Below the pieces are notes generated by a model, which was given only the letters and a program-made list of their open reading frames with translations, searched no databases and was not told the origin of the DNA. Of a stretch of 32,462 bases of DNA, positions 16,231-24,144 are shown one piece after another (within the stretch, counting starts at the first letter, position 1; each line of letters begins with the position of its first letter). Source of the DNA: Polaromonas sp. (lineage in GTDB: Bacteria > Pseudomonadota > Gammaproteobacteria > Burkholderiales > Burkholderiaceae_C); NCBI GenBank assembly GCA_025362315.1, contig JANYGP010000046.1, forward strand, positions 1 through 32,462, given 5' to 3'. A program made the translations under genes and the position numbers.

Positions 16231-17472
16231 TTAGCGTTGCCTGACTGGGTTAGATGTCAACGCCGCATCCAGCACCTCCACCCAATGCCGCACCGGCGTT
16301 GCCGTGCCGCTTTGCAAGTGCGTGATGCAGCCGATGTTGGCTGAGGCGATGACTTCGGGTTTCATCTCGGACAGGTTACCCAGCTTGCGGTCGCGCAGCG
16401 CGTAGGCAATTTTGGGTTGCAGCACTGAATAGGTGCCTGCCGAGCCGCAGCACAAATGTGCTTCGCAGCTGGCGGTTTTGATGTTGAAGCCGAGCGCACC
16501 CAGGTGCTTTTCAACACCGCCGCGCAGTTGCTGGCCGTGCTGCAGCGTGCAGGGTGGGTGAAAGGCAATCTGCGCTGAGTTGGCAGTCACTTTGTCTTTA
16601 AGCTTTTCCACCAGGTCCGGCAGCAGTTCACTCAGGTCGCGCGTCAATGCGCTGATGCGTTTGGCTTTTGCAGCGTAAGTTGGGTCGTCCGCCAGCGCAT
16701 GGCCATAGTCTTTGACCATGCTGCCGCAGCCTGATGCGTTCATCACGATGCATTCAACGCCAGCGTCCACATGCGGCCACCAGGCATCAATGTTGCGGCG
16801 CATTTCGCTTTTGGCGCCGTCGTGGTCGTTCAGGTGGAATTTGACTGCGCCGCAGCAACCGGCTTTTTTGGCCACCACGACTTGCACGCCAGCTGCATCC
16901 AGCACGCGTGCCGTGGCTGAATTGATGTTGGGTGACATGGCGGGCTGGACGCATCCTTCGAGCAACAGAGCCTTGCGGGCATGTGTCCCTGCTGGCATGG
17001 CACCAGCCGATTGTTTGGCGGGCACTTTGCTTTTCAGCGACCCAGGCAACAAGCCGCGCACGGCTTGCCCCACAGCCATGGCAGGCGCAAACAGCGGGGA
17101 TGGCAGACCTTCTTTTAATGCCCAGCGCACAGCCTTCTCGCGCATGGGCCGCTCTACCCGCTCGTCCACCAGCTTGCGGCCAATGTCAATCAAATGCCCA
17201 TATTCCACGCCGCTGGGGCAGGTGGTTTCGCAGTTGCGGCAAGTCAGGCAGCGGTCCAGATGCAGCTGGGTTTTGCGCGTGGGCGCATCGCCCTCCAGCA
17301 CCTGCTTGATGAGGTAAATGCGGCCACGCGGGCCGTCCAGCTCATCGCCCAGCAATTGATAAGTGGGACACGTTGCGGTGCAGAAACCGCAATGCACACA
17401 TTTGCGCAAAATCGCTTCGGCCTCAAGAGCCTCAGCCGAGTTTTTGAATTCAGGGGACAGGTTGGTTTGCAT
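16231..17472 (-). CDS. glcF: Glycolate oxidase iron-sulfur subunit GlcF
   Basis: Iron-sulfur subunit of membrane-associated glycolate oxidase (GlcDEF), which oxidises glycolate to glyoxylate and passes electrons to the quinone pool. Two ferredoxin-like clusters are visible: CVHCGFCTATCP near residues 25-36 and CLTCRNCETTCPSG near 75-88. Two CCG domains follow: GCCGAVKFHLNDHDGA near 205-220 and HLCCGSAGTY near 343-352. Length (413) is normal. It is the last gene of glcE-DUF1275-glcF; the start is 33 bp after the DUF1275 stop. The catalytic partner GlcD is not in the window. Confidence 0.93.
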   Translation of the reverse strand: MQTNLSPEFKNSAEALEAEAILRKCVHCGFCTATCPTYQLLGDELDGPRGRIYLIKQVLEGDAPTRKTQLHLDRCLTCRNCETTCPSGVEYGHLIDIGRKLVDERVERPMREKAVRWALKEGLPSPLFAPAMAVGQAVRGLLPGSLKSKVPAKQSAGAMPAGTHARKALLLEGCVQPAMSPNINSATARVLDAAGVQVVVAKKAGCCGAVKFHLNDHDGAKSEMRRNIDAWWPHVDAGVECIVMNASGCGSMVKDYGHALADDPTYAAKAKRISALTRDLSELLPDLVEKLKDKVTANSAQIAFHPPCTLQHGQQLRGGVEKHLGALGFNIKTASCEAHLCCGSAGTYSVLQPKIAYALRDRKLGNLSEMKPEVIASANIGCITHLQSGTATPVRHWVEVLDAALTSNPVRQR

Positions 17473-17505
17473 AATTGGTTGGCAAAGTGGGTTTGCATGA
17501 AGTGT

Positions 17506-18285
17506 TTATTGAGGTTGTTGCATCAAGCGGGCTTTGCGCCGCTGCTGACGTCGCCAGTCGGCATACAGGGGCGGCAGAGAAATGGCCAGCAGCCCAAGTG
17601 CCAAAGGAGTCACCCAGACAAAGCCGACATATCTGAATCCCAACGCACCCACGAGGCCGCCGCCGATGAACGCACCCAGCAATGTAGCGTACAGGCGCAG
17701 CTTGATGCGGTTGGCCCGCACGCGCGATTCAGGCGGGGTGCTGGTGCGGTTCCAGTACAGCAATTTACCCAGTTCGATGCCCAGGTCGGTGATGACGCCG
17801 GTCATGTGCGTGGTGCGGATCTGGGACGACGAAATTTTGCTGACCAGTGCGTTTTGCAGGCCCATGGTGAAAGCCAGCACCAGCAGCGTGAGCGGGACGG
17901 CAAACGGCGTTTGGCGGGTCAGCGTTGCGCCCATCAGCCCAAATATCAACAGCAGCGCGGCTTCAACCAGCAGTGGCAGCGCCACCTCGCTGCGCAGCCA
18001 GTTGTGCCGCGACCAGTTGACCAGCACTGCGGTGGTTGCCGCGCCTGCGGTAAAAGCCAGCAATGCCCCCAAGGCACCGAGCACCAGTTTCATGTTGCCC
18101 AGCACCAGGTTGTCGGCCAGCATGGACGCAAAGCCGGTCATGTGCGACGTGTACATGCTGACCAGCAAAAAACCGCCTGCGTTGATGGCCCCGGCGTTGA
18201 ACGCCAGCAACCCACCCAGCAGCCGGTTGGTAGCCGCCGTGCGGTGCTGCCCGGTCAGGTGACTAAAGGGTCTGAAGCGCCGCAT
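17506..18285 (-). CDS. DUF1275 (YoaK-like) membrane protein
   Basis: A 259-residue polytopic membrane protein with the DUF1275 pattern: an N-terminal AGAINAGGFLLVSMYTSHMTG (about residues 31-50, written in two parts as AGAINAGGF and YTSHMTG), then GLQNALVSKISSSQIRTTHMTG near 140-160, with five or six hydrophobic helices. The family's role is not established; its repeated SHMTG/THMTG motifs suggest a transporter-like fold. It lies 9 bp after glcE and 33 bp before glcF on the same strand, so it is very probably cotranscribed with them. Confidence 0.85.
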   Translation of the reverse strand: MRRFRPFSHLTGQHRTAATNRLLGGLLAFNAGAINAGGFLLVSMYTSHMTGFASMLADNLVLGNMKLVLGALGALLAFTAGAATTAVLVNWSRHNWLRSEVALPLLVEAALLLIFGLMGATLTRQTPFAVPLTLLVLAFTMGLQNALVSKISSSQIRTTHMTGVITDLGIELGKLLYWNRTSTPPESRVRANRIKLRLYATLLGAFIGGGLVGALGFRYVGFVWVTPLALGLLAISLPPLYADWRRQQRRKARLMQQPQ

Positions 18286-18294
18286 GCTGTGCGC

Positions 18295-19404
18295 CTACCA
18301 GTCGGTGTGCATGCGCTGCAAGTTGAAAACGCCATGCGGATCAAACTCACGCTTTAACTCACGGTGGATGCGGTCCAAGGGCGGTTTTAAGACATCAAAT
18401 ACGGCCATAGCGCCCGTTTTATGGGCGCTACCAGCTATAAAAAGCGTAGCATGACCGCCGACTGCCTGTGCCGCATCGCGCAGTTGCTGCCCCTGGGTTG
18501 CATCGGCGCGCACCCACCGCAGCCCGCCGTGCCATTCCATGAATGGCGATTCAGGCAAGTCCAGCACAGGCGCTGTTTGAGGCACAGACAAGCGCCACAG
18601 GTCTTGCATGCCATTGCGGTCCAAAAACCACGGCAATTGCTGCTGGCGACACAGCGTCCAGTCGGCGGCTGCCTGTGCATTGGGCAAGCGTTGGCCGCCG
18701 AGTTTGGCACAAGCTGCTTCAACTGCCGCCACAGCGCCGCGCAGCCGGAGGTACAGCGTCCCTGTGCCAGCATCTTCCACCCAGCAACTGGCATTGAGCG
18801 GCAAGGGCTGCGCGCCCCACACATTGAGTTGGGCCAGGGCCTGGGCCTGCGTCATGTCGAACTTCAGCGTGGCCTCCAGTGGCGCAATGGGCAACACCTT
18901 GATGCTGACTTCCGTCAGCAAGCCAAGCGTGCCCATGGCGCCCACCATCAGGCGAGACACATCGTAACCAGCAACGTTTTTCATCACCTGACCGCCAAAG
19001 GTCAGGTGCTCGCCCTTGCCATTGACGAGCTTGACGCCCAGCACAAAGTCGCGCACTGCGCCTGCGCTGGCACGTGCCGGGCCGCTCAAGCCACTGGCGA
19101 CCATACCGCCCACAGTGGCGTTGCCACCAAAATTGGGTGGCTCGAACGGCAGGCACTGGCCTTGTGCGTGCAGCAACGCCTCCAGCTCTGCCAGCGGCGT
19201 GCCGGCCAGCGCGGTGACCACCAACTCGCTGGGCTCGTAGCTGACCACGCCCTTCAAGGCAGTGGTGTCAAGAATCTCGCCCTTGAATGCTTGACCATAA
19301 AAATCCTTGCTGCCGCCGCCGCGAATGCGCAAGCTGTGGCCCGAGGCGGCAGCCTGGTGGATTCGGTCTGCTGTGGTGGAGATAAAGTCCGCAGATGTTG
19401 TCAT
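18295..19404 (-). CDS. glcE: Glycolate oxidase FAD-binding subunit GlcE
   Basis: FAD-linked subunit of glycolate oxidase. The FAD_binding_4 (PCMH) fold is clear: LRIRGGGSKDFYG near residues 24-36, ELVVTALAGTPLAELEALL near 56-75, then FEPPNFGGNATVGGMVASGLSGP and the VKLVNGKGEHLTFGGQVMKNVAGYD block around 90-155 (cited by their ends). The C-terminal FDPHGVFNLQRMHTDW is the usual GlcE ending. Between ATLF and VFDVLKPPL, near residue 320, lies a 49-bp repeat copy, read in frame (AGSAHKTGAMA), so this linker is longer than in the homologues I remember. 369 residues. Confidence 0.92.
   Translation of the reverse strand: MTTSADFISTTADRIHQAAASGHSLRIRGGGSKDFYGQAFKGEILDTTALKGVVSYEPSELVVTALAGTPLAELEALLHAQGQCLPFEPPNFGGNATVGGMVASGLSGPARASAGAVRDFVLGVKLVNGKGEHLTFGGQVMKNVAGYDVSRLMVGAMGTLGLLTEVSIKVLPIAPLEATLKFDMTQAQALAQLNVWGAQPLPLNASCWVEDAGTGTLYLRLRGAVAAVEAACAKLGGQRLPNAQAAADWTLCRQQQLPWFLDRNGMQDLWRLSVPQTAPVLDLPESPFMEWHGGLRWVRADATQGQQLRDAAQAVGGHATLFIAGSAHKTGAMAVFDVLKPPLDRIHRELKREFDPHGVFNLQRMHTDW
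18403..18451 (+). repeat. 49-bp palindromic repeat element, copy C (inside glcE)
   Basis: TAGCGCCC at 18408 pairs perfectly with GGGCGCTA at 18423 (loop GTTTTAT); AGCT at 18433 and GTAGCA at 18446 keep the family spacing. It is read on the - strand by glcE without a stop. Confidence 0.8.
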
Positions 19405-19471
19405 GCACCTGATGGTACGCGGCGCAGACCCACCGTGCTTTGAATTTTTTGAACAAGGCCTGTTCGGTTTT

Positions 19472-20470
19472 TTACCCGCGCAGCGCCGTTAGCACGTGCT
19501 CTGGGCTGATGTCATTCAGGCAGCGGGTGTGACCCAGCGGACATGTTCTTTCAAAACACGGTGCGCAGTCCAGAGGTGGCTGGTAGCCAGCATCATTTTT
19601 AAGCCACAACACGGCTGCCTTGTCGCTCAGCGGCGGGGTGTGCAGCGGACTGCTGGAGCCAAATATCGCCACCTGCGGCACGCTCAGGGCCGCTGCCACA
19701 TGCATCAGGCCCGAGTCATTGCTGACTATGAATTTGCTAGCTGCCAGCGCACATATTGCTTGGGCCAGCGTCGTTTTTCCTGCCATATTCAGGCAGTTAT
19801 CAGCGGTTTTTACAATTGCCTCGCACAGCTCGGCCTCTTTGCCAGAGCCCAGCAGTACGACAGGCAGTTGCAGCTGCCTGGCCAGCGCAGCGTAGTGCGC
19901 AGCCGGCCAGCGCTTGGCAGGGCCGTATTCCGAGCCCGGCGCAAACACGGCATACGCCCCGTGCTTCAGGCCAAGCGCTTGCAGCGTTTGCGCAGCTTGC
20001 GCCTCGGGCACCTGCAGCTGCGGCCGGTCCGTCCCAATGCCCGCTTCGCCACTCAAAGCCGAATAAAACGCCACCATGGGCAGCTTGCTGTCGGGGTTAT
20101 TTCGCGGGTTTTTCAGCCGGTGCGTCAGCAGCCCAATGCGCGCCTCGCCCAGGTAGCCAACGCGTTTGGGAATGCTGGCCAAAAACGGCAACAACGCGCT
20201 TTTCAGTGAATTTGGCAGCACATAAGCCGCATCAAACTGGCCTTCCATTTGCCGGGCAATTCGCCGCCGTGCTGCAAACTGCAAACCGCCGTGTGCAAAC
20301 GGAAATTCAATGACGCCAGAGACCTGCGGCATCGCCCGGTACACCGGCGCCACCCAGGGCAGCGCTCCTACCGTCAGCCGCTCCCCGCGCGCGGCCAGCC
20401 GTCGCATCAGCGGCTCGGTCATGACAGCGTCGCCAATCCACTGCGGCGCAATGATGAGCGAGCGGGTCAA
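19472..20470 (-). CDS. waaF: Lipopolysaccharide heptosyltransferase II
   Basis: GT9-family glycosyltransferase that adds the second L-glycero-D-manno-heptose to the inner core of LPS on the cytoplasmic face of the inner membrane. The start LIIAPQWIGDAVMTEPL, the middle YAVFAPGSEYGPAKRWP near residue 165-181, and SNDSGLMHVAAAL near 250 are diagnostic of WaaF. Length 332, slightly shorter than usual. The start codon is TTG (20470-20468) with no clear ribosome site, and a 21-bp inverted repeat begins 12 bp upstream, so this start may be a substitute for a lost one. Its usual partners in Burkholderiales (ilvE and the CHCC zinc-finger gene) lie 2 kb away beyond an opposite-strand cassette. Confidence 0.92.
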   Translation of the reverse strand: MTRSLIIAPQWIGDAVMTEPLMRRLAARGERLTVGALPWVAPVYRAMPQVSGVIEFPFAHGGLQFAARRRIARQMEGQFDAAYVLPNSLKSALLPFLASIPKRVGYLGEARIGLLTHRLKNPRNNPDSKLPMVAFYSALSGEAGIGTDRPQLQVPEAQAAQTLQALGLKHGAYAVFAPGSEYGPAKRWPAAHYAALARQLQLPVVLLGSGKEAELCEAIVKTADNCLNMAGKTTLAQAICALAASKFIVSNDSGLMHVAAALSVPQVAIFGSSSPLHTPPLSDKAAVLWLKNDAGYQPPLDCAPCFERTCPLGHTRCLNDISPEHVLTALRG

Positions 20471-20481
20471 AGCAGGAATTT

Positions 20482-20502
20482 AATTGGAGTCTGACCCCAA
20501 TT
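20482..20502 (+). repeat. 21-bp inverted-repeat motif upstream of waaF
   Basis: AATTGG, nine bases (AGTCTGACC), CCAATT. On the opposite strand it reads with the core TTGGGGTCAGA as at 15170. I recall comparable motifs near REP-associated (RAYT) transposases, but no transposase gene is seen here. Confidence 0.5.
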
Positions 20503-20552
20503 GGTTGTTTGACCGCAATTGGTTGTTTGCTGATGGGTTTGCTGATGGGTTT
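20499..20552 (+). repeat. Short direct repeats in the waaF/catalase intergenic region
   Basis: Two copies of AATTGGTTGTTTG (20499 and 20517, period 18) run into two perfect tandem copies of GCTGATGGGTTT (20529 and 20541). They form the left part of the 257-bp gap between the divergent waaF and catalase-like genes. The rest of that gap holds TTTGAC (20593) and GTCAAA (20619) as an inverted pair; no convincing promoter was found. Confidence 0.6.
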
Positions 20553-20727
20553 GAAAGGTGCTGGGTGCCAACTTTTTCATGAATTTTTGCGCTTTGACGT
20601 TAAAAAATAGACAGGAAGGTCAAATACCACCAGATTGTAAGAACTCCGCAAATGTAAGCAGTCAACATCACAGCTGCAGTCAAAAGCAGACTTGCATCCC
20701 CATTTGAATCCAACCAGGAGACCCACG

Positions 20728-21756
20728 ATGAAAATTTTCGTTTTGTCCACAGTGGCAACTGCCACGTCATTGTTGTGTTTTGCAGCCATCGCGCAAACCA
20801 GCCCAGCGGCGGCCAGCGCTGCACCGATTGATCCGACCACCTTTGTCAACCAGTTTGAAGCCACCGGCGGCAAGTTTGCCGGTTACCGGCGTTCGGGTGC
20901 CAAAGGCATTTGCGCTGCGGGTGAGTTTGTTGCCACTGCGGATGCCAAGGCTTTGTCAACCGCGTCGGTATTCAGCGGCAAGGCTGTGCCGGTGGTGGTG
21001 CGCTTTTCAGTCGGCGGTGGCAACCCGAACGCGCCGGACAATGCAAAAAGCCAGCGCAACCTGTCGCTGCAGTTCAATTTGCCTGACGGCGAGCGCTGGA
21101 TGATGGGCAATATTTCAGCGCCTGTTTTTGGATCATCGACGCCGCAGCAACTGATGGCGGGCCTCATTGCGCGGCAGCCAGACCCGGTGACCAAGGCAGC
21201 TGACCCAGCCAAAGTCAAGGCATTTGTTGACGCCAATCCTGAAACGCTGTTGCAAGGCAAGCACTATGCGTCCCAGCCGGTACCGGCCAGCTACGGTGGC
21301 GTGAACTATTGGGGCGTGCATGCGCACGCTTTTGTCAACGCCAGCGGTGCCAAACAGTTTGGCAAATGGATTTTTGAACCCGTGGGCGGCTTGCAGGGCC
21401 TGACCGATGACGAAGCCAAAGCCAAGGGCGCCAACTTTTTATTCGACGAGTTGCGCCAGCGTGTCAAGGACGGCAAGCTCGCGTTCAACTTCAATCTTGA
21501 GCTGGCACAGGCTGGCGACAAGCTGGACAACGCCACTGTACCGCTGCCTGAAGGCCGCAAAAAAGTCAATTTGGGCGTGTTGAAAGTGACTTCTGTGTCA
21601 GAAGACGGCGGTGGGCCATGCCTGACCACCAACTACAACCCGATGGTGATGCCAAAGGGCGTTGAAGCCTCAAGCGACCCGATGCTGGCTGCCAGAGCAG
21701 CACCTTATGCGGTGTCGCTGGGCCGGCGTCTGGGCGAAGGCGCCAAGCAGCAGTGA
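20728..21756 (+). CDS. Secreted catalase-related haem protein (SrpA-like), distal His replaced
   Basis: Catalase-related peroxidase of the mini-catalase type, 342 residues, with a Sec signal peptide (FVLSTVATATSLLCFAAIAQ). The start is the ATG at 20728 with AGGAG upstream. Family motifs: VVVRFSVGGGNPNAPDNAKS near residues 91-110, LQFNLPDGERWMMGN near 118-132, NYWGVHAHAF near 193, and the C-terminal RAAPYAVSLGRR with the proximal haem ligand Tyr327. The catalytic distal His of the HAKG motif is Gly57 here (RRSGAKGIC), so ordinary catalase/peroxidase chemistry is unlikely unless another residue takes over. A HiPIP gene follows on the same strand. Confidence 0.85.
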   Translation: MKIFVLSTVATATSLLCFAAIAQTSPAAASAAPIDPTTFVNQFEATGGKFAGYRRSGAKGICAAGEFVATADAKALSTASVFSGKAVPVVVRFSVGGGNPNAPDNAKSQRNLSLQFNLPDGERWMMGNISAPVFGSSTPQQLMAGLIARQPDPVTKAADPAKVKAFVDANPETLLQGKHYASQPVPASYGGVNYWGVHAHAFVNASGAKQFGKWIFEPVGGLQGLTDDEAKAKGANFLFDELRQRVKDGKLAFNFNLELAQAGDKLDNATVPLPEGRKKVNLGVLKVTSVSEDGGGPCLTTNYNPMVMPKGVEASSDPMLAARAAPYAVSLGRRLGEGAKQQ

Positions 21757-21852
21757 TTTTCAAGTCGAATTCCAGGCCCATCACCTTTTGCTTAAGCCCT
21801 TACTTTGAATCCTTTTGAATCCTTTTTAAAACCCTTTTTACAAAGCATCACC

Positions 21853-22179
21853 ATGACAAACTCCCGCAGAATTTTCTTCAAGCAATCGTTCACGTGTGCA
21901 TCGGCATTTACCGCACTGGCGCTCACCACACTTGCTCGGGCCCAAACATCCCCGACAGCCGTGCTGGAAACCAGTGAGCAAGCCGTGGCTCTTGGCTACA
22001 AAGCCGATGCCACGACAGTGGATGCCAAAAAGTACCCCAACCGCGGCGCTGACCAATTCTGCGCAGGCTGCACTTTGTACCAAGGCAAGGCAGGTGAAGC
22101 CTCGGGGGGCTGTGCTGTGTTTGGCAACAACCTGGTAGCAGGCAAAGGCTGGTGCGGCGCGTGGACTAAAAAAGGCTAG
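21853..22179 (+). CDS. High-potential iron-sulfur protein (HiPIP), Tat-exported
   Basis: Small periplasmic electron carrier with one [4Fe-4S] cluster. The twin-arginine signal NSRRIFFKQS at residues 3-12 is followed by a hydrophobic stretch and a probable cleavage after ARA (residue 30). Four cysteines in HiPIP spacing are present: Cys70 and Cys73 (FCAGCTLYQG), Cys87 (GGCAVFG) and Cys101 (GWCGAW). The start is the ATG at 21853; a TTG at 21805 would put 16 residues before the Tat motif. It is 96 bp after the catalase-like gene on the same strand, so it may supply or accept electrons for that protein. That pairing is inference. Confidence 0.92.
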   Translation: MTNSRRIFFKQSFTCASAFTALALTTLARAQTSPTAVLETSEQAVALGYKADATTVDAKKYPNRGADQFCAGCTLYQGKAGEASGGCAVFGNNLVAGKGWCGAWTKKG

Positions 22180-22202
22180 GCTCCCACGACAAGCTCTAAC
22201 GC

Positions 22203-22412
22203 TCAGTGGTGAGCACCAAAATGCTCGCCCGCCTTGAGCGCATACACCGTGCCGCAATACGGGCACTTGCCCTGCCCGGTGCGGGCCACGTCCAGAAAAA
22301 CCCGGGGGTGGCTGCTGTAAATATCCATATGCGCTTTGGCGCTGGGGCAGTACACGCCGCCTAGGGCGTTCAGGTCTTTTGCCAGCAGTTCGATGTGTGA
22401 TGAGGTGGTCAT
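22203..22412 (-). CDS. CHCC zinc-finger protein
   Basis: 69 residues matching zf-CHCC (PF10276; related to NDUFS6): Cys22 (VYCPSAKAH), then SHPRVFLD with the His, and CPYCGTVY (Cys50, Cys53). The start is the ATG at 22412; the same frame is open much further upstream but that part is antisense to ilvE. It follows ilvE by 13 bp and is likely cotranscribed. In Burkholderiales I recall the order ilvE, this gene, waaF. Confidence 0.85.
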   Translation of the reverse strand: MTTSSHIELLAKDLNALGGVYCPSAKAHMDIYSSHPRVFLDVARTGQGKCPYCGTVYALKAGEHFGAHH

Positions 22413-22425
22413 GCGTGATTGGGCT

Positions 22426-23370
22426 TTAAACTTTGGCCAGCCAGGATGCGTACTTGGCATTGCGGCCATTGACGATGTCGAAAAATGCGGCCTGAATTTT
22501 TTCGGTGATGGGACCACGTGAACCCGAGCCGATTTCAATGCGGTCCAGTTCGCGAATGGGCGTAACTTCAGCCGCTGTGCCGCTGAAAAATGCTTCATCG
22601 GCAATATAGATTTCATCACGCGTGATGGCTTTTTCCTTGAGCTCAATTCCCAAGTCCTGGCAGATTGAAAAGATTGTGTTGCGCGTGATGCCGTTCAGCG
22701 CACCAGCGCTTGAGTCCGGCGTGTACACCACGCCTTTGCGCACCACAAACACGTTCTCGCCAGCGCCTTCGCTCACAAAGCCTTGCGGGTCCAGCAGCAG
22801 TGCTTCGTCGTAGCCTTCGTCTGTGGCTTCCATGTTGGCCAGGATCGAATTGGTGTAGTTGCTCACCGCTTTGGCGTGAATCATCGTGATGTTGACATGG
22901 TGGCGCGTGAAGCTCGATGTTTTGACGCGAATGCCGCGCTTCAAACCATCGTCGCCCAAATACGCGCCCCACGGCCAGGCAGCCACCATCAAGTGGATTT
23001 TGTTGCCCTTGGGTGACACGCCCAACTTTTCAGAACCAATCCAGGTCAGCGGGCGAATGTAGCAGCTCGGCAGCTTGTTGACACGCACCACATCCAGCGT
23101 GGCCTGCATGACTTCTGCCTGCGTAAAAGGGATCTTCATGCGCAAAATTTTGGCACTGTTGAACAGTCGCTCGGTGTGCTCTTCCAGCCTGAAAACACCG
23201 GTGCTGCCGTCAGCAAGTTTGTAAGCGCGCACGCCTTCAAAAGCGCCGCAGCCGTAGTGCAGGGTGTGGCTCAGCACATGGATCTTGGCGTCACGCCACT
23301 CCACCATCTGGCCGTCCATCCAGATTTTGCCGTCGCGGTCGTCTAATGCTTGGGGTGCTGCTGCTGTCAT
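22426..23370 (-). CDS. ilvE: Branched-chain amino acid aminotransferase
   Basis: PLP-dependent class IV aminotransferase, the last step of Leu/Ile/Val synthesis. The start MTAAAPQALDDRDGKIWMDG (residues 1-20) leads into HVLSHTLHYGCGAFEGVRAY. The PLP Lys is in HAKAVSNYTNS near residue 166; the usual motif has Gly where Ser is found here. FVSEGAGENVFVV near 205-217 and GITRNTIFSI follow. Length (314) is normal for the family. The downstream zinc-finger gene begins 13 bp after the stop. Confidence 0.95.
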   Translation of the reverse strand: MTAAAPQALDDRDGKIWMDGQMVEWRDAKIHVLSHTLHYGCGAFEGVRAYKLADGSTGVFRLEEHTERLFNSAKILRMKIPFTQAEVMQATLDVVRVNKLPSCYIRPLTWIGSEKLGVSPKGNKIHLMVAAWPWGAYLGDDGLKRGIRVKTSSFTRHHVNITMIHAKAVSNYTNSILANMEATDEGYDEALLLDPQGFVSEGAGENVFVVRKGVVYTPDSSAGALNGITRNTIFSICQDLGIELKEKAITRDEIYIADEAFFSGTAAEVTPIRELDRIEIGSGSRGPITEKIQAAFFDIVNGRNAKYASWLAKV

Positions 23371-23422
23371 ATTGTTCCTGTGGAGTTGAATTTTTGATCA
23401 GTGATGTTAACGGTGGCGCGCT

Positions 23423-23845
23423 TTATCGTAGCAACGTGACAGGAGGCTTCAATGCTGCCTTACCAGCACGCCGCACAAAACCTTTGTCATCAAAAGTGGC
23501 TACAGCGCTGCAATGGCGGTAACTGGCATGGTGCAAAGCATCCGCAAAATCAAAACCAGAGCTTAGTGCGTCAGCGGCCGATTGCACTGCCACCCGGTCC
23601 TCGAGTTCAAGCTGTTGAAGACTGAGCAGATGCAAAAAGACGTCTTGCATTTGTAGCGGAGCCACGCCGTAAGCACCGCGCAAAACCCACTCAAGCTCCA
23701 GTAACACTGTTTTGCTGACCATCAAACGTTTACCGCTTTCGATCAAGCGGCGTGCAGCGTCGCATTGCTTGACAGTTGCCGGGTTGTCCTTGCTGCCTGC
23801 TGCCGTGTAGTAACGCGCAAGTACGTTGGTGTCCAGTCCAATCAT
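23423..23845 (-). CDS. VapC-type PIN-domain toxin (AbrB partner), upstream copy
   Basis: PIN-domain toxin of 140 residues with the acidic sites Asp5 (IGLDTNVLARYY), Glu in LLELEWVLRG (about residue 52), Asp in GFDFADALHHA (about 97) and ATFDDKGF (about 118). It starts 6 bp after the AbrB-type antitoxin gene. Its closest similarity is to the VapC group that ends in a short basic tail; the ribonuclease target is unknown. Confidence 0.87.
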   Translation of the reverse strand: MIGLDTNVLARYYTAAGSKDNPATVKQCDAARRLIESGKRLMVSKTVLLELEWVLRGAYGVAPLQMQDVFLHLLSLQQLELEDRVAVQSAADALSSGFDFADALHHASYRHCSAVATFDDKGFVRRAGKAALKPPVTLLR

Positions 23846-23851
23846 GTCGGC

Positions 23852-24106
23852 TTATCTGGCTGACTTTTTAGCCAGCAGCGTTGCCACATCAAAATCGGTA
23901 GGAACCTGCTTGACCTTGGCCTTGATCATGCCAAAGCCGCTTTTGGGAGCGTGCGACGCATGCTGGACTGGCCGGACGCCCACATAAGAGCCAGCCTCGA
24001 AAAATTCAACCGCCGCTCCGGTCTTGAAGCCCAAACTCTGGCGAAATGCAGCAGGTATGGTGACCTGGCCCTTGCTTGTCATATTACTTGTCAAGACGGT
24101 GCGCAT
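23852..24106 (-). CDS. AbrB/MazE-type antitoxin
   Basis: 84 residues from the ATG at 24106 (MRTVLTSN, then MTSKGQVTIPAAFRQSLGF). The SpoVT/AbrB swapped-hairpin domain TSKGQVTIPAAFRQ is clear. A second in-frame ATG at 24082 begins right at MTSKGQ and could be the true start; neither has a strong ribosome site. The C-terminal part (PKSGFGMIKAK, then DFDVATLLAKK) is the toxin-binding tail. The partner vapC begins 6 bp downstream. Confidence 0.82.
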   Translation of the reverse strand: MRTVLTSNMTSKGQVTIPAAFRQSLGFKTGAAVEFFEAGSYVGVRPVQHASHAPKSGFGMIKAKVKQVPTDFDVATLLAKKSAR

Positions 24107-24144
24107 ACTTAAGCCCAATAAAGTGTTACTTGGTAATACGCAAA

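Noticed and set aside
17194..18357. 387-residue + strand frame opposite DUF1275 and the start of glcF
   Set aside because: Gln/His/Arg-rich translation typical of an antisense frame, with no recognisable family.
22413..22646. N-terminal extension of the zinc-finger gene
   Set aside because: The extension is out of frame with and overlaps the 3' end of ilvE; the short 69-residue version matches the family.
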